A stretch of 64,000 nt of DNA. Source: Vicingaceae bacterium. Lineage in GTDB: Bacteria > Bacteroidota > Bacteroidia > Flavobacteriales_E > Vicingaceae. Shown here piece after piece: positions 43,950-53,813 of the stretch; the first letter of the stretch is position 1; each line of letters begins with the position of its first letter. The notes below the pieces were generated by a model that was given only the letters and a program-made list of their open reading frames with translations, made no database searches and was not told the DNA's origin. The stretch spans positions 1-64,000 of the forward strand of contig JAOKVV010000001.1 in assembly GCA_028336925.1 (NCBI GenBank). Reading direction: 5' to 3'. A program made the position numbers and the translations under genes.

Positions 43950-46274
43950 TTAATTGATAAACAACAATTTACTTATATCTGTTTTCAAATTTCCTTGTCC
44001 GTCTCCTGATGCACTAAGTATCAAATATATCCCTGTGGCTACACGCTCACCGTTTATATTCTTTCCATCCCATATAGCTTGGCCTCCTAATGATTGTATT
44101 TCTCTTACCAATTTTCCATTTACGTCAGTTATTTTAACTATAGAATTGTTAACTAGTCCTCTAATAGCTATGGGTCCATCATAATCAGGTCGAATTGGAT
44201 TTGGATAGATCTCAACTGTGGTAAAATTTTCGAACCCTTCAGTTGCGTCTCCTTTGTATGAAACTATTCCGACCTCTGTCGCCATAAAAACTTCACCTGA
44301 TTTATCATCTATAGCAAGGCCAAATACATTATTGGAAATGAGCGGACTATTTTGCCTAGTAAAATGCAACAACTCTTCCGTTCCGTCTTCAGAAACTAAA
44401 AATACGCCCTCTCCTTCAGTTGAAATCCACTTTCTGTTTGCTCCGTCTATTTTAATATCTGAAATTTTTATAGCTTCTAATAGAATTTCAACATCGGCTC
44501 CTTGTTGAATTAAAATTCTTTGGGCATCTCTTTCATTTTCGAATATGCCATCTGGGTTGTAGAACACTGCTAAGCCGTCGTCCGTTCCAATCCATAGTTC
44601 ACCATCTTGATCAATAGCCCCAACCATACCTCTTGCTCCAGGTAGACTTCCATTCCCTGGTGCACTAGTTAACAGTAGCTCCCTATCATCTCTCCTGTCA
44701 TCAATTGTTCCACCATCATCAAAGACAAGTATTTCTAGATTGGAACCAGATCGAGGTATTAAAACGTATTTTAATCCACCTCTTGTAATTAGAATATCAC
44801 CTATTGACTTACCTGTGCTTATGTTTGTTGGGAAATTATAACTGTACCAATCTCCTCTTCTTGTGTAAACTGATATGGTAGTGTCAGTATAGGTGTTAGA
44901 TATCCATAAGTTTCCATTTTCATCATAATTAGTTCCGCCAATACCAAACCATTTATATGCTTGCCTTGAAGGGACTTTAGAATTACTACTGTCAAATCGA
45001 TTTATCAGACGGTCATTTTGGAATTCAAGCAATCCTGTACCCCAGGTGCCAATAAAAACATGGTTTTTATCATTTGGATCGATAGTGATGTTAAGTAAAT
45101 CGAAGAATCCATTTAATGGGGGATAGTTTTTACGGTTAAGAGTTTTCCAGTTGCCTTCATCATAAATATTTATCTCTGGTTGTAGGTATAAATTATTGTA
45201 CGGATTATCATAACCTCCTGGAACTGTGTATATTTTTCCGTCTTTAGCTTCAATTTTAAATACTTGTTCTGATATTGGTCCATTTGCAAAGTATGATCTT
45301 ATTCCCTCAGGTGATATTTTAACTAATCCTGACAAATCATCTGCAATCCATTCGGTATTGGTATTATCATCAAAATCGATGTAGTTAGGCTTGAATGATA
45401 TACCTGTTAAATAATTAATTATGGTATCTGCGATTGTTAGTTGATTATTATACCTGAATATTTTAGAAGTGGTTATTACATTTAATTGATTGTTGGAATT
45501 TATGATGTTATCAACTTGATTGGCTTGTGAGTTAGGTAATCTTCGCCATTTACCATCTTCTTTGTAGTAGATACTGTCCGAAGTTCCCGGAAATGCTGTG
45601 CTAACTGCTATTATTTTATTATTAAAGCTTTCAACAAATTTATATGGAAATCTAGATAAGTTCGTCTCTCTTGTCCATACTTGATAATCCGTTAAATTTT
45701 TATTGGTTGCGGCGAATTTTATTCCTGTAGATGTCGCTGCATATATCGTATCATTCTGTATTGTTACGTCAAATACTGATTCGAATGCTCCGTCTGAACC
45801 AATTATGTAACTATCAGAAAATTCTCTTCTGGCTGTATTCAATTTAATTATGCCAAAACCACAAGCAATGTAGACAAACTCATTGTCTACAAAGGCATTA
45901 TGAATTGTTTTGTCGGGTATAGTTAAATTGTCTTTAAGAAACGGAATATTGTATATTCTTTCATTGTTATACAGGTCAATATTTCCGTTGTTGTATACTA
46001 TAACTAAACTGTTTGTATTGTCTATAAATTTTAATTCTGCTATTCCAACATCCGATAATCCATTTACCTTGCTCTTCCTAGATATGGAATTATCTTTAAG
46101 ATCAATATAAAATAATGCTGCTCCTGTTGCACAAAATATAGTATTGTTTCCAACTGCAACCTTTTTGCCGGAAGTGTATGGCAGATGATCTGTCCATGTC
46201 CCTATTGCACTGTTTTGACTATGTGCAATGAATGCAGAAACAACACATAATATGAAAGTTATTATTTTTTTCAT
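43950..46274 (-). CDS. porZ: PorZ-type beta-propeller protein of the type IX secretion system
   Basis: 774 residues. Signal peptide (about 1-19, ending AHSQ). Two seven-bladed beta-propellers, with two-component-regulator-propeller-like blades such as NLWISNTYTD and GELWIGTDDGLAVF, fill residues about 25-680. The last about 85 residues are a T9SS type A sorting domain (VEIYPNPIRPDYDG...VATGIYLIL). Length and architecture equal PorZ of Porphyromonas, part of the surface attachment complex that processes T9SS cargo and links it to A-LPS. The adjacent recO gene supports the assignment. Confidence 0.9.
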   Translation of the reverse strand: MKKIITFILCVVSAFIAHSQNSAIGTWTDHLPYTSGKKVAVGNNTIFCATGAALFYIDLKDNSISRKSKVNGLSDVGIAELKFIDNTNSLVIVYNNGNIDLYNNERIYNIPFLKDNLTIPDKTIHNAFVDNEFVYIACGFGIIKLNTARREFSDSYIIGSDGAFESVFDVTIQNDTIYAATSTGIKFAATNKNLTDYQVWTRETNLSRFPYKFVESFNNKIIAVSTAFPGTSDSIYYKEDGKWRRLPNSQANQVDNIINSNNQLNVITTSKIFRYNNQLTIADTIINYLTGISFKPNYIDFDDNTNTEWIADDLSGLVKISPEGIRSYFANGPISEQVFKIEAKDGKIYTVPGGYDNPYNNLYLQPEINIYDEGNWKTLNRKNYPPLNGFFDLLNITIDPNDKNHVFIGTWGTGLLEFQNDRLINRFDSSNSKVPSRQAYKWFGIGGTNYDENGNLWISNTYTDTTISVYTRRGDWYSYNFPTNISTGKSIGDILITRGGLKYVLIPRSGSNLEILVFDDGGTIDDRRDDRELLLTSAPGNGSLPGARGMVGAIDQDGELWIGTDDGLAVFYNPDGIFENERDAQRILIQQGADVEILLEAIKISDIKIDGANRKWISTEGEGVFLVSEDGTEELLHFTRQNSPLISNNVFGLAIDDKSGEVFMATEVGIVSYKGDATEGFENFTTVEIYPNPIRPDYDGPIAIRGLVNNSIVKITDVNGKLVREIQSLGGQAIWDGKNINGERVATGIYLILSASGDGQGNLKTDISKLLFIN

Positions 46275-46322
46275 GATCGTTTTCTTTGTGAACTTAAACT
46301 ATTCTTTGCTCTTTTTATTGCT

Positions 46323-46330
46323 CAAATTTA
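46323..46330 (-). promoter_or_regulatory. Candidate -7 element for porZ-recO
   Basis: The minus strand reads TAAATTTG, 49-56 bases before the porZ ATG. It lies back to back with the tRNA-Arg -7 element at 46334-46341, so the two transcripts would start from one compact divergent promoter. Confidence 0.4.
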
Positions 46331-46333
46331 CAT

Positions 46334-46341
46334 TATATTTG
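46334..46341 (+). promoter_or_regulatory. Candidate -7 element for tRNA-Arg
   Basis: TATATTTG matches the consensus and ends ten bases before the mature tRNA 5' end. Confidence 0.45.
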
Positions 46342-46351
46342 CACCCGTTTT

Positions 46352-46428
46352 GGCCCCGTAGTTCAACTGAATAGAATATCAGATTTCGGCTCTGACGGTT
46401 ACAGGTTTGAATCCTGTCGGGGTCACCA
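46352..46428 (+). tRNA. tRNA-Arg (anticodon TCG)
   Basis: Cloverleaf folds with acceptor GGCCCCG / CGGGGTC (one G-U pair), anticodon stem TCAGA / TCTGA around the loop TTTCGGC, and T-arm ACAGG TTTGAAT CCTGT. The anticodon TCG reads CGA and related Arg codons. The 3' CCA is encoded (46426-46428). A strong hairpin terminator follows immediately. Confidence 0.95.
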
Positions 46429-46431
46429 GGC

Positions 46432-46469
46432 AAAAGTCCTCTTTGATTATATCGAAGAGGACTTTTTTT
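46432..46469. terminator. Terminator after tRNA-Arg
   Basis: Ten-base perfect stem AAGTCCTCTT / AAGAGGACTT with an 11-base loop, followed by T7. An A4 tract on the left gives weak function in the reverse direction as well. Confidence 0.85.
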
Positions 46470-46600
46470 CGAAATTATTGTTATGTCTGATCTATTTCGC
46501 TATATACCAATATGTTAATTTTGGCTTTGTTTAATCAGACTTCTCTGTCTACTCTTAGTAGTTTATTCAAATACCAAATTATTGTCTTAAACGAGCTTAT

Positions 46601-47485
46601 TTAAGCTTGTTTTTTGATTTTATAGATAAGACTTGAATAATTCATGCTTTTTGTACCTTTAGAGTTAGATTTTAATCCGGTCAGCAATGCATTTATGTAA
46701 TTGATTTTACCACTTATATATTTTTCACTAAGCATACTTACATAGAACGAATCAAACTTCATTGGTGAAATTGATTCTACTTTCATGCCTTCATTTTCCA
46801 TCAATCGTTTAATATCAGATTTCCCGAAATGGTATAAATGACGAGGTACATCATAAGCAGCCCAATGCTCTTTGTATTTCATTGCATCATATGACTCGTA
46901 GTTTGGAACTGCTATAAAAATTGATCCGTCATCCTTTAGAATTCTTTTCAACTCTTTTACTCTATCCTTTAAGTTATATACATGTTCTAATACATGCCAC
47001 ATGGTGATAACATCTGCTGATTTATCTTTTATTGATGAAAGTCTTTCTTCAGAATTCACCGTTAGATTATAGTTTTCTTTACCTAGTTTACGGGCACTTT
47101 CATCAGGCTCTATTCCTTCTCCCTTCCATCCGTGTAGCACGCAAAAGTTTAAAAATTCTCCTGTTCCACATCCTATGTCTATTAGAATTCCTTTCGATTT
47201 CCCTTCGCTAATTAAGCTCTCTTTTTGTTTTAGAGTAATGTTTCGAACAGTTTGATAGGCTTTATTTACCAAACCTTTGTTTGTGTTGCTGTGTGATATG
47301 TAATCTTCAGACTTATAGTAATCACCAATTTTATTCTCTTCAGGAATAGGATTTGTAAATTTGAAACCACAATTATTGCAAGAAACGATGTTAAAACTTT
47401 CCTTACTTACTGTGTTGTCTTTACAAATTAAAAATGGCGAGTTAGACTCGCCATCACATATTGGGCATTGTTTTCTACTATTCAT
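46601..47485 (-). CDS. Class I SAM-dependent methyltransferase with N-terminal zinc ribbon
   Basis: 294 residues. The N-terminus has two CxxC pairs (CPICDG at 8-13 and SCNNCGFKFTNP at 35-46), a zinc ribbon. The methyltransferase domain contains LIDIGCGTGEFLNF (motif I) and ITMWHVLEHVYN, typical of the Methyltransf_23 family that includes enzymes of cell-surface sugar and quinone pathways. The substrate is unknown. It is the last gene of the leftward mnmG operon, and a parS-like site separates it from mnmG. Confidence 0.85.
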   Translation of the reverse strand: MNSRKQCPICDGESNSPFLICKDNTVSKESFNIVSCNNCGFKFTNPIPEENKIGDYYKSEDYISHSNTNKGLVNKAYQTVRNITLKQKESLISEGKSKGILIDIGCGTGEFLNFCVLHGWKGEGIEPDESARKLGKENYNLTVNSEERLSSIKDKSADVITMWHVLEHVYNLKDRVKELKRILKDDGSIFIAVPNYESYDAMKYKEHWAAYDVPRHLYHFGKSDIKRLMENEGMKVESISPMKFDSFYVSMLSEKYISGKINYINALLTGLKSNSKGTKSMNYSSLIYKIKKQA

Positions 47486-47494
47486 TTGTTGGTT

Positions 47495-47510
47495 TGTTTC
47501 ACGTGGAACA
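47495..47510. promoter_or_regulatory. parS: parS-like chromosome partition site 1
   Basis: TGTTTCACGTGGAACA is, as reverse complement TGTTCCACGTGAAACA, identical to the classical Bacillus subtilis parS sequence and differs by one base from the perfect palindrome. It lies in the gap between the methyltransferase start and the mnmG stop. Confidence 0.85.
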
Positions 47511-47515
47511 TAATT

Positions 47516-49381
47516 TTACCTTCCTAAATGGATCATTAATACGGAAATGTCTGATGGAGAAACCCCGCTTATTCTGCTTGCTTGACCTAATGTTGCAGGT
47601 CTAATTTTATGTAATTTTTCTCTAGCTTCAGATGAAATTGATTGGAATGAAAAGTAATCTATATTGTCACTTAAACGCACCTCTTCAAGACGTGTCATTT
47701 TTTCTGCCATGTCCTTTTCTCTATCAATATATCCTTGATATTTTATTCTTATTTCTGCTTGTTCTATAACCTCCAAAGTATTGTTTTCGATTGCTTGTTT
47801 TATAGAAGGTATTGCCGCCGACATGGTTTCAAGGTCTACTTGAGGGCGAGTAATAACGCTAGATGCTTTCACCTTTTGCTTGATGTTTGCTGTCTTGTTC
47901 TTTTCCAAATATGCATTAGTTTCTTCAGGAGTAATGCTGATATTATCAAGCGTTTTTAGTAGATTTTTTATTGATTTATTTTTGCCTTCTACTCGTTTAA
48001 TCTGCTCGTCGGAAGCCAAACCAATTTTATGCGCAAGTGGTGTTAATCGTGCATCGGCATTATCCTGTCTTAAGAGTATGCGGTATTCTGCACGAGATGT
48101 AAACATTCTATAGGGTTCTTTGGTGCCTTTTGTAATTAAGTCATCAATCAAAACACCAATATAAGCTTCATCTCTTTTTAAGATGAATGCTTCCTCTTCA
48201 CGTATTTTTAAGTGTGCATTTATCCCTGCCATCATTCCTTGGCAAGCTGCCTCTTCATATCCTGTTGTGCCGTTTATTTGTCCTGCAAAATATAGCCCTT
48301 CTACCAGTTTAGTTTCTAGCGTATGCTTTAATTGTGTTGGTGGGAAGTAATCGTATTCTATTGCATACCCTGGTCTAAAAATTTTTGCATTTTCAAATCC
48401 CCTTACTTGCTTTATAGCTTTTTCTTGCACCTCTAAAGGCAAAGATGTAGAGAAACCATTCACATATATTTCAACGGTGTTCCAACCTTCAGGCTCTATG
48501 AATAATTGATGCCTTTCTCGCTCTGCAAATCTTTCTATTTTGTCTTCTATAGATGGGCAATATCTAGGTCCTGTGCCTGCAATTGCTCCGCTAAACATAG
48601 GTGATCGATCAAAGCCTTCTTTTAATATTTCGTGTACCGTTTCATTGGTGTAGGTAATGAAACAACTTTTTTGGGTTTTTAGAGGACTTGTTGAATCTCT
48701 GTATGAAAATTTGGATGGATTCTCATCCCCTTTTTGTTCTTCCATTACAGAATAATCCAACGATCTTCCATCCACTCTTGGTGGTGTTCCGGTCTTCATT
48801 CTTCCTGCTTTGAAACCTAAATTAACTAGATTTTCTGTAATTCCTGTTGCTTTATTTTCTGCCGCTCTACCTCCGCCAAAGTTTTTTTCTCCTATATGAA
48901 TTAACCCATTTAAGAATGTTCCATTGGTAAGAATAACCGATTTTGCATTAAAGGTTATCCCTAGGTTGGTTTTTACACCTGTAATTTTTCCATTTTTAGT
49001 GACCAATTCGGTCACCATGTCTTGCCAGAATTCTACGTTTTTAGTTTGCTCTAGCATTAATCTCCATTCTTGTGCAAACAACCATCTGTCACTTTGTACT
49101 CTTGGAGACCACATGGCAGGTCCTTTTGATCGGTTAAGCATTCTAAATTGAATAGCTGTTTTATCTGATATAATTCCTGAATATCCGCCCATAGCATCTA
49201 TTTCACGAACTATCTGTCCCTTAGCTACACCTCCCATTGCTGGGTTGCACGACATTTGCGCAATCGTTCCCATATTCATGGTAATCAACAACACCCTAGA
49301 ACCCATATTAGCTGCAGCAGCTGTTGCCTCGCATCCTGCGTGTCCACCTCCTACTACTATAACATCATATTCTTTTTCCAT
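47516..49381 (-). CDS. mnmG: tRNA uridine-5-carboxymethylaminomethyl synthesis enzyme MnmG
   Basis: 621 residues. FAD motif [21 protein letters not shown], then [21 protein letters not shown]-type residues ([17 protein letters not shown]) and [18 protein letters not shown], and a C-terminal helical domain with [20 protein letters not shown] (core [13 protein letters not shown]). With MnmE it modifies U34 of several tRNAs. In many bacteria mnmG (gidA) lies near oriC; here it is bracketed by two parS-like sites. Confidence 0.97.
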   Translation of the reverse strand: MEKEYDVIVVGGGHAGCEATAAAANMGSRVLLITMNMGTIAQMSCNPAMGGVAKGQIVREIDAMGGYSGIISDKTAIQFRMLNRSKGPAMWSPRVQSDRWLFAQEWRLMLEQTKNVEFWQDMVTELVTKNGKITGVKTNLGITFNAKSVILTNGTFLNGLIHIGEKNFGGGRAAENKATGITENLVNLGFKAGRMKTGTPPRVDGRSLDYSVMEEQKGDENPSKFSYRDSTSPLKTQKSCFITYTNETVHEILKEGFDRSPMFSGAIAGTGPRYCPSIEDKIERFAERERHQLFIEPEGWNTVEIYVNGFSTSLPLEVQEKAIKQVRGFENAKIFRPGYAIEYDYFPPTQLKHTLETKLVEGLYFAGQINGTTGYEEAACQGMMAGINAHLKIREEEAFILKRDEAYIGVLIDDLITKGTKEPYRMFTSRAEYRILLRQDNADARLTPLAHKIGLASDEQIKRVEGKNKSIKNLLKTLDNISITPEETNAYLEKNKTANIKQKVKASSVITRPQVDLETMSAAIPSIKQAIENNTLEVIEQAEIRIKYQGYIDREKDMAEKMTRLEEVRLSDNIDYFSFQSISSEAREKLHKIRPATLGQASRISGVSPSDISVLMIHLGR

Positions 49382-49391
49382 TTCCTTTTAT

Positions 49392-49407
49392 TGTTTCACG
49401 TGGAACC
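49392..49407. promoter_or_regulatory. parS: parS-like chromosome partition site 2
   Basis: TGTTTCACGTGGAACC matches site 1 at 15 of 16 bases and keeps the palindromic core TTCACGTGGAA. It lies in the 28-base gap between the mnmG start and the ybeY stop. Confidence 0.8.
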
Positions 49408-49409
49408 AA

Positions 49410-49853
49410 TTATTTTTTCGGACGCAAAGTTAGATAAAAATCCTCTTTTTGTCTCATTATCAAAGCGTCTTCCTCCTTTTTATCAGGAAATCCACACAAA
49501 TGCAAAATGCCGTGTATACAAACACGTTCTAATTCATCTATAAAGCTTATAGATAATCCTTTAGCATTCTCAAGCACTCGTTCTATGCTAATAAAAATAT
49601 CACTGTTTAATAGATCTTCTTCACAATAATCAAAAGTGATAATATCCGTAAATGTATCATGGTTTAAGTAGTCTTGGTTGACTTTTAGGAGGTAGCTATC
49701 ATCACAAAAAATAATGTTGATCGCACCTATATTTCTTTCTTCATTATTAGCGGATTTAGTTAACCAACTTTTAAGGTAGGGAGATAATTCTATTTTATCG
49801 ATTTCTTCAAAGTGAAATTCAATATCTCCCTTATTTTCATTAGTCATTTGCAT
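49410..49853 (-). CDS. ybeY: Endoribonuclease YbeY (16S rRNA maturation)
   Basis: 147 residues. The UPF0054 signature is present as HGILHLCGFPDKKEED. The first two zinc-binding histidines of the canonical HGxLHLxGYxH motif are intact, but the third His position is not: the residues after GF are PDKKEED. Bacteroidota homologues commonly deviate here. YbeY processes the 16S rRNA 3' end and acts in ribosome quality control. Its ATG overlaps the end of the anti-sigma-like gene by 14 bases. Confidence 0.9.
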   Translation of the reverse strand: MQMTNENKGDIEFHFEEIDKIELSPYLKSWLTKSANNEERNIGAINIIFCDDSYLLKVNQDYLNHDTFTDIITFDYCEEDLLNSDIFISIERVLENAKGLSISFIDELERVCIHGILHLCGFPDKKEEDALIMRQKEDFYLTLRPKK

Positions 49854-50253
49854 AATTTAAAAAAGTCAATTTTACTAATTTTCCCTCTTCTTCAAAATCT
49901 ACTTTATCGGCCAAGCTTCTCATTAGAAAAACTCCTCTTCCATGTAATTTTTCTAAATTTTCAGGATCAGTAGGGTCAGGCAAATTTGATGAATCAAACC
50001 CATTACCTTCATCTTTTATTATAAAAACAAGGCTGTTTTTTTGGGTGGAGTAAGCTAGAACTATTTGTTTTGATTCGTCTTTTTTATTGCCATGAATAAT
50101 GGCATTGTTGACTGCTTCTGTCACCGAAATCAAGATGGTGCCTACACAACGATCAGCAACGTTTAATACTTCGCAAACCTGCTCTACTTTTTGTTCAGCT
50201 ATTAAAATAGAATCCATTTTGGTTGGCAGTTCCACTTGCTCGGTCAATTCCAT
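49840..50253 (-). CDS. RsbW-like serine kinase/anti-sigma ATP-binding protein
   Basis: 137 residues from the ATG at 50253 (MELTEQVELPTK). A longer frame from a TTG at 50310 would run into the upstream coding region and is rejected. The HATPase_c_2 motifs are SVTEAVNNAIIHGN (N-box) and IKDEGNGFD / HGRGVFLMRSLADKV (G-boxes). Such proteins bind ATP and sequester sigma factors or phosphorylate anti-anti-sigma partners. No sigma or anti-anti-sigma gene is adjacent, so the target is unknown. Confidence 0.85.
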   Translation of the reverse strand: MELTEQVELPTKMDSILIAEQKVEQVCEVLNVADRCVGTILISVTEAVNNAIIHGNKKDESKQIVLAYSTQKNSLVFIIKDEGNGFDSSNLPDPTDPENLEKLHGRGVFLMRSLADKVDFEEEGKLVKLTFLNYAND

Positions 50254-50254
50254 A

Positions 50255-53200
50255 TTACTGTTTAATGTTTTCAAAGTAATTCGTTGTTTTATTTTTGTAA
50301 AAAGGGACAAAACTCGGCGGAAGTGTTTTTAATAACTCTACCTCTTTTTCTTTTTGTCTGTTATACTCAAAAAACTCCTCTGGGTTACGATTAGCAGCAT
50401 CTCTTCCAGATTTTGATTCTCGCTTGTCATCTTTTTCGCGTTCACGTTCGGCTTTTTCTGATTCTAAAAGTCGTGTCAAAATATCTTGTTGTCGCCTTAA
50501 AGTTTCTTGTGTGATGTTCTTGTTAACGATATCAGTTTCGGTTTGCTCCATCATATCAGTTAGCTTCTTAAGTCCACTTCCTTCCGCTTTATCACCACCT
50601 TCTTCTAATGATTCTTGCATGCGTTTTAGTTCTTGACGGATTGCTGCTTGTTTGGCCGCCATTTCAGCTAATTCTTTGCTCATTCCACCTTGTCCGCTAC
50701 CTGGTTTGTCTCCTGGTTTTTTACCTGGCTTATTCCCGGGTTTTTCACCTTGCGAAATACCATCCTTCATTTTCTGCATTTGCTTGTTTAATTGCTCCTG
50801 CATTTTTTTCATTTGTGCAGCAGATGGTTTTTGTCCTTTACCGCCTGGTTTAGAACAGCTACCTCCACCCTTTTGCATTTGTTGCTGCATTTGCTGAAGT
50901 GCTTCATCAAGGATAAGCGCTAAATTATTAATGGAAGTCATCGCGAATTGTTGATCTGAAGCGGCCAATGCCGAGTTCCTGTCGCCCAAATGCTTCAAAG
51001 ATTTATTCATACTTCCCTTTATGGCACTTACTTCTTTATTCACAGTAGCTTCTAATTGCAATACTCGTTTACTCAATGCAAATAGGGAATCTTCAATCGT
51101 TTTAGAATCATCGATTAGTTTCTTTTGTTTCTGACTATAATCTACAAACTTGGGGTCGGTTCTGTTAGCTCCTTTTACTTGGTTAATTAATCCCTCTTGA
51201 TCAAAAGAAAGTGTTACTAGGTTTTCAAGTAGAGCCCTTATGTCTTCCATATCTTCAGCGCTTCCTGCCGATTGCATTTGCATCTGCAATCCCTTCATTT
51301 TGTCAGCCATTTCTTTCATCTTATCGGCGGCCTTCTTTTGTGATTCGCTGGCGTCTTGTTTATCGTCTTCGCGTAATTCGTCAGAACTTTTTTCCATTTC
51401 TTCATCAGCAGCTTTTTCCTCTTCTTCGGTATCTGGAATTTCATTTGGATTTTCTAGTTCATCATTTTTCTTTTCCAGCTCATCCATCTTTTCTTTAAGC
51501 TCATCAAATTCTTTGTTCAGTTCGTCTTGTTCTTTTTTTAACTCCTCACTATCGGCCTTTTTATCTTTAGATTTTTCTGCAAGTTCTTCTTGTTTCTTTT
51601 GCAATTCATCTAATTTATCGATGGTTTCGTTGAGTTTTTGCTCAAACTCTAATTGCTTAAAAATTTCCAAAGATCGATCTAACTCTTTCTCCAACTCTTC
51701 ATTGGATAACTCAATTTTATCTAATTGATCTTTGAGCTTATCTTTATTCATTTCCTCCATCAATTTTTCTAATTCTTCGAAGAGTTCTTTCATTTCAGGA
51801 GTCATTAATTGCTCAAAAAGCTCTTCTAACTTTGCTTGTTTTTCTAAAATGTCTTGATCTAATTCATTGAATTCTTTTTGTTCTTTATTGTTCTTTTTCT
51901 GTTCGTTTTTAGATTTCTCTAGCTGTTCTTGCAACTTTTTCTGAGTTTCTAGTAGTTCTTCTAATTGCTTCTTTTCTTGCCAACCTAGCTTTTCTTTATC
52001 GATCAGATTTTTATTTAACTTTTCAATGTCTTTGCGCATTTTCTCCGCATCCTTTATGCTTTTTTCAAGATCAGCGATGATCTCTTTAGAGGCTTCATCC
52101 GATTTCTTTTCTAATTCCTCTTTGGTAGGAACCTTAAAAACCATTCGACTACTTTTAGTTACTTTACTGCCGTTTACTGCGTCGTTATCAGCAATTTCAA
52201 AGTAGTAAGTTAGTTCGTCACCGGCAGCTAAATCAACGTCTTCAAAATCCCAAACATGGAAAAACTGGCTTTGTGTATTAGAAGTATTAAAGGGAACTGT
52301 AATACGTTTTGATCCTTCTTTTTTATTGGTAGAATAGATAAACGTAAGTCCTGTAAATCCATAATCATCTTTTACATTTCCTTTAAAATATATTCGTTTT
52401 AACGATGCTGTGTCTTGCTGTTGTTCCACGGCAATCATTGGAAATGCATCTTTAATTACTTGTAATTGATAATTTAATGTGTCTTCATCTTTTATCTGGC
52501 TATTTGTAGTAGCTATTCGGTATAATCCACTTCTATTGGTAATTAGGCTAGTAATATATTCATCCAAGTTATTTTGCTGAACTTCTAAGCTTGAATCATT
52601 AAATCCAAAATAAAGCGATTCAGTAGCTGTAGTGCTAAATTTCCACGAAGCTTTAGTTCCTTCAGGCACGGTTACATCGCCGATATCTGAAAGAGTTTCA
52701 TCTTTTAACCCTGTATAAGCAGGATAATCTAGTTGAAGCTGAAAGTTGAGCAACATAGGTTTTGGAAGAGCCTCAATTTTGAATATTTCTGAGTAAAAAC
52801 CGTCTGCTACAAATTGAATGGATGTGTTGGATTGAAGGTTTTTAATGGTATAGTTAAAGTTTACTTTGTCTGACTTATTGATTAGAAATGTGTTGCCATC
52901 TATTTCAATGTAAACTCGTTCTGGAATTACATCGCCTGAAAGGGTCACTTTCAGTTCAAAGTCTTCATTTTTAAAACCTTTTAAGTCATTATTAAGTAAC
53001 TCAAAGTTAAACGGAGCTTGCACGGTGAATTCACTATTATGTGCTACTAGTCGCTGTGTACCATCCTTAAAAACTGCCGGTTGCCATAATCCAATACAGA
53101 TAAATAAAATTGCAGGGACCACTAAATATTTTAAAAACTGCTTATTATTTCTAAAATCAATTGCATTTGAAAAAGGAATGGGTTTTAATGCTGTTATCTT

Positions 53201-53608
53201 TTGATTGATTCCTGCTTCTATCAGTGTTGTATTTTGGGCTGTTGAAGCAAGTTGGGTTTTTAATTGAAGAACATTAAATAATCGATCTTCAATGGATGCA
53301 AAATGTTTTCCAATAATCGCAGCAGCGTCTTCATGAGAAATAACATTTCCTAGTTTATTCAATTTAAAAAGTGGAATCAATACCCATTTTATCAATATTC
53401 CGCCCATAGCGGATAGAAAACCATAAAAAAGAACCGCTCTTGTGGTAGTAGAAAAACGACCAAAGTACTCAAGCGAAGTGATAAGAATAAAGCAAGCTAG
53501 AAAAAGAGCAAGTGTATAAATAAGTCCTTTAATTAGTTGATTCTTATAATACTTTCGTATAAACTCATCAAGCTTTTTAATTAAGATGTCGTAGTTGATT
53601 GTATCCAT
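50255..53608 (-). CDS. Large DUF4175 membrane/coiled-coil protein
   Basis: 1117 residues from the ATG at 53608 (MDTINYD); a TTG 30 bases upstream is not needed. The N-terminus has two hydrophobic helices (about 27-50 and 58-82) and another near 155-173. A beta-rich periplasmic-type region spans about 190-500. A very long Lys/Glu/Gln-rich coiled coil extends from about 505 to 780, and a Gly/Pro/Lys-rich low-complexity segment (KPGNKPGKKPGDKPGSGQG, about 940-960) lies near the C-terminus. This is the DUF4175 family, common in Bacteroidota and of unknown function. It heads the operon with the RsbW-like gene, ybeY, mnmG and the methyltransferase. Confidence 0.88.
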   Translation of the reverse strand: MDTINYDILIKKLDEFIRKYYKNQLIKGLIYTLALFLACFILITSLEYFGRFSTTTRAVLFYGFLSAMGGILIKWVLIPLFKLNKLGNVISHEDAAAIIGKHFASIEDRLFNVLQLKTQLASTAQNTTLIEAGINQKITALKPIPFSNAIDFRNNKQFLKYLVVPAILFICIGLWQPAVFKDGTQRLVAHNSEFTVQAPFNFELLNNDLKGFKNEDFELKVTLSGDVIPERVYIEIDGNTFLINKSDKVNFNYTIKNLQSNTSIQFVADGFYSEIFKIEALPKPMLLNFQLQLDYPAYTGLKDETLSDIGDVTVPEGTKASWKFSTTATESLYFGFNDSSLEVQQNNLDEYITSLITNRSGLYRIATTNSQIKDEDTLNYQLQVIKDAFPMIAVEQQQDTASLKRIYFKGNVKDDYGFTGLTFIYSTNKKEGSKRITVPFNTSNTQSQFFHVWDFEDVDLAAGDELTYYFEIADNDAVNGSKVTKSSRMVFKVPTKEELEKKSDEASKEIIADLEKSIKDAEKMRKDIEKLNKNLIDKEKLGWQEKKQLEELLETQKKLQEQLEKSKNEQKKNNKEQKEFNELDQDILEKQAKLEELFEQLMTPEMKELFEELEKLMEEMNKDKLKDQLDKIELSNEELEKELDRSLEIFKQLEFEQKLNETIDKLDELQKKQEELAEKSKDKKADSEELKKEQDELNKEFDELKEKMDELEKKNDELENPNEIPDTEEEEKAADEEMEKSSDELREDDKQDASESQKKAADKMKEMADKMKGLQMQMQSAGSAEDMEDIRALLENLVTLSFDQEGLINQVKGANRTDPKFVDYSQKQKKLIDDSKTIEDSLFALSKRVLQLEATVNKEVSAIKGSMNKSLKHLGDRNSALAASDQQFAMTSINNLALILDEALQQMQQQMQKGGGSCSKPGGKGQKPSAAQMKKMQEQLNKQMQKMKDGISQGEKPGNKPGKKPGDKPGSGQGGMSKELAEMAAKQAAIRQELKRMQESLEEGGDKAEGSGLKKLTDMMEQTETDIVNKNITQETLRRQQDILTRLLESEKAEREREKDDKRESKSGRDAANRNPEEFFEYNRQKEKEVELLKTLPPSFVPFYKNKTTNYFENIKQ

Positions 53609-53746
53609 ATTAGTTTTCTTGCTTTCGCAATAATTCAATCGTGTGTTTAGAACATAGAAAAGTACTTAAAAATATTGCGAAAAATTAGCAAGTATATGGT
53701 AACTGTGAACGGAAATATTTTCAAGCTGTTACTTTATGGGTGTCAA

Positions 53747-53778
53747 TTGTGAAAACATCAATGAATAAGCTATCTTTG
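53747..53778 (+). promoter_or_regulatory. Promoter of gltX-folB
   Basis: TTG (53747-53749), a 21-base spacer and TATCTTTG (53771-53778) match the Bacteroidota primary-sigma promoter at both elements. The ATG lies 35 bases after the -7 element. Confidence 0.65.
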
Positions 53779-53813
53779 CACCCTTATTTTAGATATAGAA
53801 TTAGTCAAAATCG

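Noticed and set aside
50254-50310. Longer RsbW-like protein from a TTG at 50310
   Set aside because: The extra residues come from inside the upstream DUF4175 coding region; an ATG lies one base after its stop.
51211-51728. Long Ser/Phe-rich plus-strand frames
   Set aside because: They are antisense shadows of the Lys/Glu-rich coiled coil of the DUF4175 gene.
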